Made by a program: the position numbers and the translations under genes | Shown here: in pieces, positions 1 through 5,745 of the stretch | Layout of the letters: each line of letters begins with the position of its first letter | Position numbering within the stretch: the first letter of the stretch is position 1 | Source of the DNA: an uncultured Acidobacteriota bacterium | Lineage (GTDB): Bacteria > Acidobacteriota > Terriglobia > Terriglobales > Acidobacteriaceae | Direction: 5' to 3' | Length of the DNA stretch: 8,574 nucleotides | Assembly (NCBI GenBank): GCA_903932385.1 | Contig: CAIZGA010000292.1 | Location: 1 to 8,574, forward strand | The notes under the pieces: model-generated | Seen by the model: only the letters and a program-made list of their open reading frames with translations | Told to the model about the DNA's origin: nothing | Databases searched by the model: none

Positions 1-443
1 CTTGTGCGCTGGGCGACGACGGGTAGGCACCAGACGCTTGTCGGGACGCTGGGAACCATTGCCGCGTTGGCCCTGGAGCAGCAATTCAAGGCCCCGGCAG
101 TCGCGGTTTTCGGGGATGTCGTGAGCCTGCGCGAAACGCTGAATTGGTACGAGTCACGGCCACTGTTCGGTCGCCGGATCGCCGTGACCCGCACACGGCA
201 GCAGTCGGGCGGACTGGTGGCTTCCCTCCGGGAACTTGGTGCCGACGCCTACGAGATACCGACAATCCGAATCGAGCCCCCGAAAGACAAGGCAGCGATC
301 ATCGAGGCAATGCTGGGCGTGCGCGCGTATGACTGGCTCGTTTTCACAAGTCCCAACGGGGTGGAGGCCTTCTTCAACGCATTCTTCGCCGCGCACAGTG
401 ATGCCCGCGAACTGGGCGGCGCTCGCATCGCCGTCATCGGCCC
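1..443 (+). other. CobA-HemD (uroporphyrinogen-III methyltransferase/synthase) fragment
   Basis: This segment encodes the tail of SUMT (CobA), recognisable by T-T-G-R-H-Q-T-L-V-G-T-L near residues 5-16 and the R-E-T-L-N-W-Y-E ending near 43-50. It passes directly into the N-terminal half of uroporphyrinogen-III synthase (HemD), with the first strand at R-R-I-A-V-T-R-T-R (57-65) and the conserved W-L-V-F-T-S-P-N-G-V-E at 111-121. Fused CobA-HemD proteins are known in several phyla, including Acidobacteriota. CobA methylates uroporphyrinogen III toward siroheme and cobalamin; HemD cyclises hydroxymethylbilane. HemD stops about halfway, at the R-I-A-V-I-G-P motif, and its second domain does not follow. 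By hand count bases 1-420 are about 64% G+C against about 58% for 421-840, which fits a different source for this piece. Confidence 0.8.
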
Positions 444-1932
444 AAATGCAGCATCGCTCGCGGCCATCGAAGGGAACTACAACGCCATCCCCTCGCACCC
501 GGTGCTTCCACTAGACGGTATTGAGGCCGCGCTGCATGGCAAAGCCGTCGTTCATTACAGCCAGGGTTCCGCCTACGTTGACGGTCTTCCGATCGTAATT
601 CCACGTACGGCATTGCATGTCGGCAAGGGCGCCAGCACAGAAGGCCTGCACGCCGAATATTTTCCATCAAATGATTTGTCCGGCACGCCCGCGCTCATAC
701 GCACCGATAAACAAATTGACTTCGACTGGAACTCCGCCAGCCCCGCGCCACATCTTTCCATCACCAACTTCAGTGTGCGCTGGACAGGAACCATCTCCGT
801 TCCCGCGCCAGGCAGCTATCATTTTCCCGTTCAACTCAATCGCTGCTCGCCATGCACAGAACACGAACGTTACGCTGTTTGGATTGACGGCAAAGAAGTC
901 ACGCCAGTCGCCACCAACTCCGTCATCCTCAACGGTCGTACCTCGCCACGCGGTCCCTCTGGTTTCGACTACACATTCGACGACACCGCCGAGCACACCA
1001 TTCGTTTGGAATATCGCCACGTCAATAAATTCGATTCCGCCGGAATTATCCTGCAGTGGATTCCTCCGGCAGACGCGCTCCGCCAACAAGCAGTGCAGGC
1101 CGCGCAGAAATCCGACGTCATCATCGCATTCGTCGGTCTCTCACCCACACTCGAAGGCGAAGAGATGCCCATCCACGTCGACGGATTCAGCGGCGGCGAT
1201 CGAACGGACATCGCTCTGCCGCAAACGCAACAGCAATTGCTGGATGCTGTGGCCGCTACCGGTAAGCCCGTCATCGTTGTGTTGATGAGCGGCAGCGCCG
1301 TCGCCCTCAACTGGGCGCAGCAACACGCAGCTGCAGTCATCGAGGCGTGGTATCTGGGCGAAGCTGGCGGGGAAGCCATCGCCGACGTTCTTACTGGTGC
1401 CACAAATCCATCCGGCCGCCTGCCGGTGACCTTCTACGCCTCAACCAGCCAGTTGCCCGACTTCAACGACTACAACATGCAGGGCCGCACCTATCGCTAT
1501 TTTTCCGGCAAGCCGCTGTACTCGTTCGGGTATGGTCTTAGTTACTCGACCTTCAAATACTCATCGCTCAAATTGTCGGCGGACTCGCTAACAGCAGGCC
1601 AAATCCTCGCAGCGTCTGTCACCGTCACCAATATTTCCACACGCGCAGGCGACGAAGTTGCTGAACTCTACATCGTTCCTCCACAATCTACAGGCGCACC
1701 GCTTCGCACCTTGCAAGGCTTCCAACGCATACATCTCGCGCCGCACTCCAGCCGCGTTCTCCATTTTGATTTGTCCTCGCGGAATCTCAGCACTGTCGAT
1801 GCAGATGGGCAGCGGGCCGTTCGCGCAGGAATCTATCAACTGGTTATCGCGGGAACGCAACCACAGGATGCAGCAACTACTGCTGTCGTGAAGAGTTTCA
1901 CTCTCACCGGAACGGATGTTTTGCCGAAGTGA
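1..1932 (+). CDS. Chimeric frame: CobA-HemD fragment joined to C-terminal GH3 glycosidase (5' partial)
   Basis: One open frame runs from the left edge to the TGA at 1930-1932. The first possible start inside it is GTG at 4, but the codon before it is also open and the N-terminal residues lie mid-domain, so the true start is outside the window. Counting from that GTG, residues 1-50 match the end of uroporphyrinogen-III C-methyltransferase and 55-147 the first half of uroporphyrinogen-III synthase. Residues from about 141 match a GH3 glycosidase from the first strand of its second domain onward. The GH3 TIM barrel with the nucleophile Asp is absent, as is the second half of HemD. No natural protein family combines these halves, to my knowledge. 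As written, neither activity is expected. The most likely explanation is a join made in assembly; a real deletion or recombination is the alternative. The two parts are described separately below. Confidence 0.85.
   Translation, partial: LVRWATTGRHQTLVGTLGTIAALALEQQFKAPAVAVFGDVVSLRETLNWYESRPLFGRRIAVTRTRQQSGGLVASLRELGADAYEIPTIRIEPPKDKAAIIEAMLGVRAYDWLVFTSPNGVEAFFNAFFAAHSDARELGGARIAVIGPNAASLAAIEGNYNAIPSHPVLPLDGIEAALHGKAVVHYSQGSAYVDGLPIVIPRTALHVGKGASTEGLHAEYFPSNDLSGTPALIRTDKQIDFDWNSASPAPHLSITNFSVRWTGTISVPAPGSYHFPVQLNRCSPCTEHERYAVWIDGKEVTPVATNSVILNGRTSPRGPSGFDYTFDDTAEHTIRLEYRHVNKFDSAGIILQWIPPADALRQQAVQAAQKSDVIIAFVGLSPTLEGEEMPIHVDGFSGGDRTDIALPQTQQQLLDAVAATGKPVIVVLMSGSAVALNWAQQHAAAVIEAWYLGEAGGEAIADVLTGATNPSGRLPVTFYASTSQLPDFNDYNMQGRTYRYFSGKPLYSFGYGLSYSTFKYSSLKLSADSLTAGQILAASVTVTNISTRAGDEVAELYIVPPQSTGAPLRTLQGFQRIHLAPHSSRVLHFDLSSRNLSTVDADGQRAVRAGIYQLVIAGTQPQDAATTAVVKSFTLTGTDVLPK
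425..1932 (+). other. C-terminal portion of a GH3 glycosidase (beta-glucosidase/beta-xylosidase type) with PA14 insert
   Basis: From A-V-I-G-P-N-A onward (residues 143-149 of the joined frame) this is the alpha/beta-sandwich domain of a GH3 enzyme, including E-G-N-Y-N and P-S-H-P-V-x-P-L-D-G-I (156-173). A PA14 carbohydrate-binding insert spans about 213-355. The sandwich then resumes with S-D-V-I-I-A-F-V-G-L-S and L-E-G-E-E-M (383-388), the region that supplies the acid/base Glu in this subgroup, then G-F-S-G-G-D-R (394-400). After G-R-L-P-V-T-F-Y (471-478) and Y-S-F-G-Y-G-L-S-Y-S-T-F (506-517), a fibronectin-III-like domain finishes at a normal C-terminus. The N-terminal barrel of roughly 350-400 residues, with the nucleophile Asp and the expected signal peptide, is missing. 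In intact form such enzymes remove terminal beta-glucosyl or beta-xylosyl residues outside the cytoplasm. The exact substrate cannot be told from this half. Confidence 0.85.
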
Positions 1933-1956
1933 TTTACGAATTGAAAACATCAGGAC

Positions 1957-1962
1957 AGGAGG
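1957..1962 (+). promoter_or_regulatory. Shine-Dalgarno AGGAGG for the LarA-like gene
   Basis: A perfect AGGAGG ends 10 bases before a TTG codon at 1973 that is in frame with the LarA-like gene. The ATG at 1966 is only 3 bases away and opens a four-codon frame ending in TAA. The in-frame ATG at 1985 is 22 bases away, too far for this site. The motif therefore favours TTG 1973 as the start. Confidence 0.55.
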
Positions 1963-1972
1963 CAGATGTCGA

Positions 1973-3253
1973 TTGAGTAATGAAATGCAATTTCCGCGCA
2001 TGCATTCGGTGGAACAAAATTATCCGCGCTCCCAATCGTTAAACTTTTCTGCGGAGATTGCACGACAGTTCCAGTCCGAAAAGATTCATACGCGCATCAG
2101 GCCGGGAATGCGTATCGCTGTCGGTGTCGGCAGCCGCGGCATCACAAACATTCGCGAAATCCTGCAGGCCGTTATCGCAGAATTAATTGCAGCTGGCGCC
2201 AAACCATTTCTTCTGCCGGCCATGGGCAGTCATGGCGGCGCAACTCCCGTGGGCCAGGAAAAATTGCTTGAGGGATATGGCATCACCTCCGCCAGCATGG
2301 GCGTCCCCATCGAGACCAGCATGGATGTAGTCGAAGTCGGCAAGGCCTTCGGCAGAAAGAGCGTCGTGCTCAGCAGCCACGCCATGAATGCTGATGGCAT
2401 CATTATCCTCAACCGCGTCAAGCCGCACACGGATTTTCGCGGCACTCTCGGCAGCGGTCTGCAAAAAATGCTGGTCATCGGATTCGGCAAGAAAATTGGC
2501 GCAGCGAATGCGCATGGCGAGGCCGTACATCGTGGCTATGAACCTGTGCTGCGTGAATACGCAAAAGTGATTCTCGCCGCAGCTCCGGTGTTATGCGGCA
2601 TCGCTATTCTTGAAGACCAACATCACGCAACCGCGAAGCTGCAGGTCGTCGCCGCAGAAAAAATTATCGCCTCTGAAAATGATCTTCTAGAAGAGGCGCG
2701 TGCCTTAATGCCGCGGCTACCGCTGGATGAGATAGATCTATTAATCGTCGACCAGATCGGTAAAGAAATTAGTGGCAGCGGCATGGACACTAACATCATC
2801 GGCCGCGATATTACCGGCTACTCAACATCACTGCAGCCGGAGACACCGCTGCTGCCACGCATTTTCCGCATCTTCGTGCGCGACCTCACCGCCGCAACCA
2901 ACGGCAACGGAGTCGGTATCGGTCTCGCGGACTTCACCACCACACGTGCCGTCCGCGCGTTGGATAAGCGCTACACCTACGTGAATGCACTGACGGCCAT
3001 CGGTCTGCATCCGGCAAAAATTCCTATTCACTTTGATTCCGACCGTGAGACACTCGCTCTCGCCATCGCCACGCTCGCCCCAGCCGATATCCACAAGTTG
3101 CGCATAGTTCGCATACTCAACACATTGTCGCTGGATCGAGTGCATGTTTCCGAGGGCTGCATCCCGCATTTAAAACGCCATGCAACCATGAAGGTATCCG
3201 CGTCCGCGGAAGAATTACGATTCGATGATAACGGAAATTTATTGCCAATCTAA
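1973..3253 (+). CDS. LarA-superfamily (DUF2088) hydroxyacid racemase/epimerase-like protein
   Basis: A 426-residue protein of the lactate-racemase (LarA) superfamily, whose studied members use a nickel-pincer nucleotide to racemise or epimerise 2-hydroxy acids; known substrates in the superfamily include lactate, malate, phenyllactate and gluconate. Numbered from TTG 1973, visible landmarks are G-S-R-G (Arg55), M-G-S-H-G-G (His87), N-R-V-K-P-H-T-D-F (His152), G-L-Q-K-M-L (Lys165) and G-A-A-N-A-H-G (His181). Lys165 and His181 are 16 residues apart, the spacing I recall for the cofactor-linked Lys184 and nickel-ligand His200 of Lactobacillus plantarum LarA. Arg55, His87 and His152 sit where substrate and catalytic residues are expected. 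There is no signal peptide, so it should be cytoplasmic. The start is TTG 1973 by its ribosome site; ATG 1985 (M-Q-F-P-R-M) is the alternative and better resembles how relatives begin. No larB, larC or larE cofactor genes are visible here. The true substrate is unknown; a sugar acid is a guess from context. Confidence 0.85.
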   Translation: MSNEMQFPRMHSVEQNYPRSQSLNFSAEIARQFQSEKIHTRIRPGMRIAVGVGSRGITNIREILQAVIAELIAAGAKPFLLPAMGSHGGATPVGQEKLLEGYGITSASMGVPIETSMDVVEVGKAFGRKSVVLSSHAMNADGIIILNRVKPHTDFRGTLGSGLQKMLVIGFGKKIGAANAHGEAVHRGYEPVLREYAKVILAAAPVLCGIAILEDQHHATAKLQVVAAEKIIASENDLLEEARALMPRLPLDEIDLLIVDQIGKEISGSGMDTNIIGRDITGYSTSLQPETPLLPRIFRIFVRDLTAATNGNGVGIGLADFTTTRAVRALDKRYTYVNALTAIGLHPAKIPIHFDSDRETLALAIATLAPADIHKLRIVRILNTLSLDRVHVSEGCIPHLKRHATMKVSASAEELRFDDNGNLLPI

Positions 3254-3264
3254 ATCAACCCGAC

Positions 3265-3268
3265 GAGG
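3265..3268 (+). promoter_or_regulatory. Shine-Dalgarno GAGG deciding the start of the RbsD-like gene
   Basis: GAGG lies 4 bases before the ATG at 3273. The frame is open further upstream, to an ATG at 3225 inside the end of the LarA-like gene. Starting at 3273 gives a clean signal peptide at the N-terminus, so 3273 is preferred. Confidence 0.5.
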
Positions 3269-3272
3269 CTCT

Positions 3273-3833
3273 ATGCTCATCAAAAAGATTCTCTCCGCAC
3301 TGCTGCCGTTCACATTCGCAGTCAGTTGTTTCGCCGCGCCACCGGCCCAATCGCCGGCATGGAAAGCAAAACTCAATGCAGCCATGCCGTTGATGGGTCA
3401 TCGCAACTGGGTGCTTGTGGTCGATTCGGCCTATCCGCTGCAAACTTCACCCGGCGTGGAGACCATCGAAACCAATGCCAGCCAGTTAGAGGTTGTGCAT
3501 GCCGTGCTCGACACTATTCACGCTTCCATTCATGTGCGCCCAATTATCTTCATGGATGCGGAGCTGCCCTTCATCACTGAGCAGGAATCGCCCGGCGTCA
3601 CTGCGTATCGCAACAGTATCGCCAAACTGCTATCGCCGCTTCCGGTAGTACAAAAGCTGCATGAGCAATTGATCGCCGATATTGGCGAGGCCGGCAAAAC
3701 CTTCCATGTCCTCGTACTGAAAACAAACATGGCCATACCATATACATCGGTATTCATTCGTCTCGATTGCAAGTATTGGGGCGCCGAACAGGAACAAGAC
3801 CTGCGTGACAGAATGAAAGTAGCAGGGAAGTAA
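3273..3833 (+). CDS. Exported RbsD/FucU-like protein (putative sugar mutarotase/pyranase)
   Basis: A 186-residue protein. Residues 1-21 form a signal peptide: M-L-I-K-K, a hydrophobic stretch, then S-C-F-A-A-P with likely cleavage near residue 21. Cys19 gives only a weak lipobox (A-V-S-C). The mature part resembles RbsD/FucU, which interconvert sugar ring forms. G-H-R-N-W-V-L-V-V-D-S-A-Y-P (42-55) lines up without gaps with the G-H-x-D-x-I-V-I-x-D-A-x-x-P motif of RbsD, giving His43 and Asp51. K-L-H-E-Q-L supplies His130 and I-P-Y-T-S-V supplies Tyr157, matching the RbsD catalytic His and Tyr. The Asn normally two residues after that Tyr is Ser159, and the Asp after Gly-His is Asn45. Classical RbsD is shorter (about 130-140 residues) and cytoplasmic. 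The gene starts 19 bases after the LarA-like gene, so the two are probably cotranscribed. Family assignment is by motif memory; activity is unproven. Confidence 0.7.
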   Translation: MLIKKILSALLPFTFAVSCFAAPPAQSPAWKAKLNAAMPLMGHRNWVLVVDSAYPLQTSPGVETIETNASQLEVVHAVLDTIHASIHVRPIIFMDAELPFITEQESPGVTAYRNSIAKLLSPLPVVQKLHEQLIADIGEAGKTFHVLVLKTNMAIPYTSVFIRLDCKYWGAEQEQDLRDRMKVAGK

Positions 3834-3842
3834 TCACCCGGT

Positions 3843-4625
3843 TTATATTTTTATTTTTACTGCGCCGGTGGAGATACCGCCATCCACCAACAGCGTCTGT
3901 CCTGTAATGTACCGGCTCGATTCCGATGCAAGAAAAACAATTGCGCCGTCCATATCATTCGGCAGCCCCGGCCGCTTCATCGGTATGCGATCACTCAGAT
4001 ACTCCACCCACGCTTCATTTTCGTAGAGTGCAGTGTTCTGGGCCGTGCGGAACCATCCCGGCGCCAGGCAATTCACCGTCACGCCATGATTGCCCCAATC
4101 GTCCGCAAGACTCATCGTCAGTTGACGTATGCCGCCGCGACTGGCTCCATATGGCCCTAGGCCCGCATATCCTGCCACGCTCGTCACCGACCCAATGTTG
4201 ATGATGCGTCCATAGCCGCGGTGTGTCATGTCGCGTGCCACGGCCTGTGCCACAAAAAATGCACCGCGCAGATTCGTATCAAGTATCGTGTTCCAATCGT
4301 CCCAACTCACGTCCAGCGCAGGCTTGCGGATGTTGCATCCCGCGTTGTTCACCAGGATGTCAATCTTGCCGAAATGTTTCAGCACTGCACCCACTGCTTT
4401 TTGAATGCTGTTGTAATCGCGAACATCGAGATCAACGGAGAAAGTATTTCTTCCCAGGGAATGAATCTCCTCCGCGAATCCTGAGAGTGATGCTTTGTCG
4501 CGACTGGTCAGTGCAATGTCCGCACCGGCGCGTGCCAGGGCGCGGGCAAAGTACTGGCCCAGCCCGCGACTGGTTCCAGTTACCAGCGCAACGCGCCCGG
4601 TTAAATCAAACAGTTCGTCGCTCAT
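3843..4625 (-). CDS. Short-chain dehydrogenase/reductase, gluconate 5-dehydrogenase/KduD-like
   Basis: A 260-residue classical SDR. Visible motifs are T-G-T-S-R-G-L-G (16-23, dinucleotide binding), D-V at 67-68, N-N-A-G (93-96), Asn118, the catalytic Ser146 in I-N-I-G-S, and Tyr159 in P-Y-G-A-S-R. The Lys of the usual Y-x3-K is Arg163 here, with codon CGC. The C-terminal Y-I-T-G-Q-T-L-L-V-D-G-G-I-S-T-G is typical of the gluconate 5-dehydrogenase/2-deoxygluconate 3-dehydrogenase branch, which reversibly oxidises a sugar-acid hydroxyl with NAD(P). The ATG at 4625 has GGAG 5 bases upstream; an earlier in-frame codon at 4655 lies inside the preceding gene and is not preferred. It follows the MDR gene after a 13-base gap, so the two are likely cotranscribed. 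It ends 9 bases from the convergent RbsD-like gene. Substrate is not determined by sequence alone. Confidence 0.9.
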   Translation of the reverse strand: MSDELFDLTGRVALVTGTSRGLGQYFARALARAGADIALTSRDKASLSGFAEEIHSLGRNTFSVDLDVRDYNSIQKAVGAVLKHFGKIDILVNNAGCNIRKPALDVSWDDWNTILDTNLRGAFFVAQAVARDMTHRGYGRIINIGSVTSVAGYAGLGPYGASRGGIRQLTMSLADDWGNHGVTVNCLAPGWFRTAQNTALYENEAWVEYLSDRIPMKRPGLPNDMDGAIVFLASESSRYITGQTLLVDGGISTGAVKIKI

Positions 4626-4627
4626 CG

Positions 4628-4634
4628 CCTCTCC
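4628..4634 (-). promoter_or_regulatory. Shine-Dalgarno GGAGAGG for the SDR gene
   Basis: On the minus strand GGAGAGG lies in the 13-base gap between the stop of the MDR gene (4639-4641) and the ATG at 4625, with its GGAG core 5 bases from the start. It fixes the SDR start and shows the gene can be translated on its own within the shared transcript. Confidence 0.6.
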
Positions 4635-4638
4635 GCCA

Positions 4639-5670
4639 CTACGGTTGAAGTACAACTTTCAAAATCCCAGTTTCGCGAGCATACAGCCGCTCAAACCATT
4701 CCGCACCTTGCTCCAGCGGAGACACTGCAGAAATCAGCGGCGTCACTTGAATCTTTCCACTCGCCATCAACGCAATGCATTCCGGATATTCGCCGCTCGA
4801 TGCGCACGACCCCTGCAGCCGAATCTGTCGCGTCACCACAGACTGCAATCCCAATTCAATCTTCGGCGCAACATTGCCAACGAGTGTAACCGCGCCGCCT
4901 TTGCGAACGCACTCTACGGCCACATTCACCGTCGCCGATGTGCCCACGCACTCCAGAGATACATCCGTGCCGCGGCCATTCGTCAATTCCAAAATTCTTT
5001 TCTGTACATCAATGTTGGAAGAGTTGATGGTATGTGTCGCGCCCAACTCCCTTGCCAGCGCTAATCTCGAATCATCAATATCTACAACGATGGCCACTTT
5101 CGCCCCGGCATTCAACGTGGCCTGCATCGTCAGCAGTCCAATCATGCCTGCACCAACAATGACTGCGTTGTCATTCGCTTGTATCGGCGTTAGGGATACA
5201 GCATGCACCGCAACTGAAACCGCCTCAATCATCGCGGCATCTTCAAACGGCATCGCCTCCGGCAATCGATGCAGTATCCTCGCAGGCACTGTGACATATT
5301 CCGCAAAAGCACCCATGCGACGAAAGCTCGGTGTGGATACACCAATCACCTCCCGCGCATCGCAGAGATTGATCATTCCGCGCTGGCAATAAAAACATTT
5401 TCCGCAATATACGGTGGAGTCAAATGTAACCCGATCGCCAACTCGAAAGTCATTTACTGTATTGCCGACAGATTCAATCACTCCCGCCGCTTCATGCCCC
5501 ATCACAATCGGCGGAATTCTTCGCCCCGTGCTGCCGTCGTAACCATGCACATCGCTGCCGCAAATGCCGCACGCATGTATGCGGATGAGCACTTCATCGG
5601 CCCGTGGAGTTGGTACATCCATCTCCACCAATTCGAGTTTCTTGTACTCCGACAACAGCAGCGCTTTCAT
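4639..5670 (-). CDS. Zinc-dependent medium-chain dehydrogenase (sorbitol/galactitol-phosphate/threonine dehydrogenase type)
   Basis: A 343-residue zinc MDR, the usual length for the family. The catalytic zinc site is visible as C-G-I-C-G-S-D (Cys37) and G-H-E-A-A-G (His59, Glu60). The structural zinc lobe has Cys89, Cys92, Cys95 and Cys103. The Rossmann glycines are V-G-A-G-M-I-G (Gly173, Gly175, Gly178), and the next strand ends in V-V-D-I-D (Asp197), the acidic residue typical of NAD rather than NADP use. Close relatives oxidise polyols or sugar alcohols, or threonine; the exact substrate cannot be read off. The ATG at 5670 (M-K-A-L-L-L) is chosen over a TTG at 5682 because family proteins begin M-K-A. 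Upstream is a hairpin and then the GH38 gene; downstream, after 13 bases, the SDR gene. Two dehydrogenases in a row suggest successive redox steps on one substrate or an epimerisation through a keto intermediate. Confidence 0.92.
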   Translation of the reverse strand: MKALLLSEYKKLELVEMDVPTPRADEVLIRIHACGICGSDVHGYDGSTGRRIPPIVMGHEAAGVIESVGNTVNDFRVGDRVTFDSTVYCGKCFYCQRGMINLCDAREVIGVSTPSFRRMGAFAEYVTVPARILHRLPEAMPFEDAAMIEAVSVAVHAVSLTPIQANDNAVIVGAGMIGLLTMQATLNAGAKVAIVVDIDDSRLALARELGATHTINSSNIDVQKRILELTNGRGTDVSLECVGTSATVNVAVECVRKGGAVTLVGNVAPKIELGLQSVVTRQIRLQGSCASSGEYPECIALMASGKIQVTPLISAVSPLEQGAEWFERLYARETGILKVVLQP

Positions 5671-5687
5671 TCTCTGTTCCAAATAGA

Positions 5688-5726
5688 TTGGACCGTTCCT
5701 GCTTTGTTATAGCAAGAACGGTCCAA
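5688..5726 (-). terminator. Strong stem-loop between GH38 and MDR genes (terminator, attenuator or operator)
   Basis: Arms at 5688-5702 and 5712-5726 form a 15-base-pair stem around a 9-base loop; the T-A pair 5703/5711 could extend it. The only irregular position is 5699/5715: a C-A mismatch if the plus strand is transcribed, but a G-U wobble in the minus-strand RNA. The structure is therefore intact only in the direction in which the flanking genes are read. On the minus strand it begins 19 bases after the GH38 stop codon and is followed by a short U-containing run (TCTATTT) rather than a strong U-tract. The MDR start is 17 bases beyond the stem. It may terminate or weaken readthrough from the GH38 gene, stabilise an RNA end, or be a palindromic protein site. 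This 75-base gap is the only sizeable intergenic space on this strand. Confidence 0.55.
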
Positions 5727-5745
5727 GTCTGACGAACCTGTGTTG

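Noticed and set aside
617..1285. 222-codon open frame overlapping the GH3 segment on the same strand
   Set aside because: It lies wholly inside the well-supported GH3 frame and its translation is a Ser/Pro/Arg-rich low-information sequence with no recognisable domain.
1..1932. A new bifunctional heme-biosynthesis/glycosidase enzyme
   Set aside because: Both halves lack essential domains (second HemD domain; GH3 barrel with nucleophile), and the join falls on a motif shared by both families, so an artefact or a broken gene is far more likely.
3836..3878. Possible bidirectional terminator: CACC/GGTG arms around a T-rich stretch
   Set aside because: The stem is about seven pairs with a bulge and a loop of roughly 20 bases, and the T-rich run lies in the loop rather than after the stem. 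Too weak to call.
4495..5064. 189-codon plus-strand open frame across the SDR/MDR junction
   Set aside because: It is antisense to two clear genes, and its composition (many Arg, His, Asn) is typical of a shadow frame.
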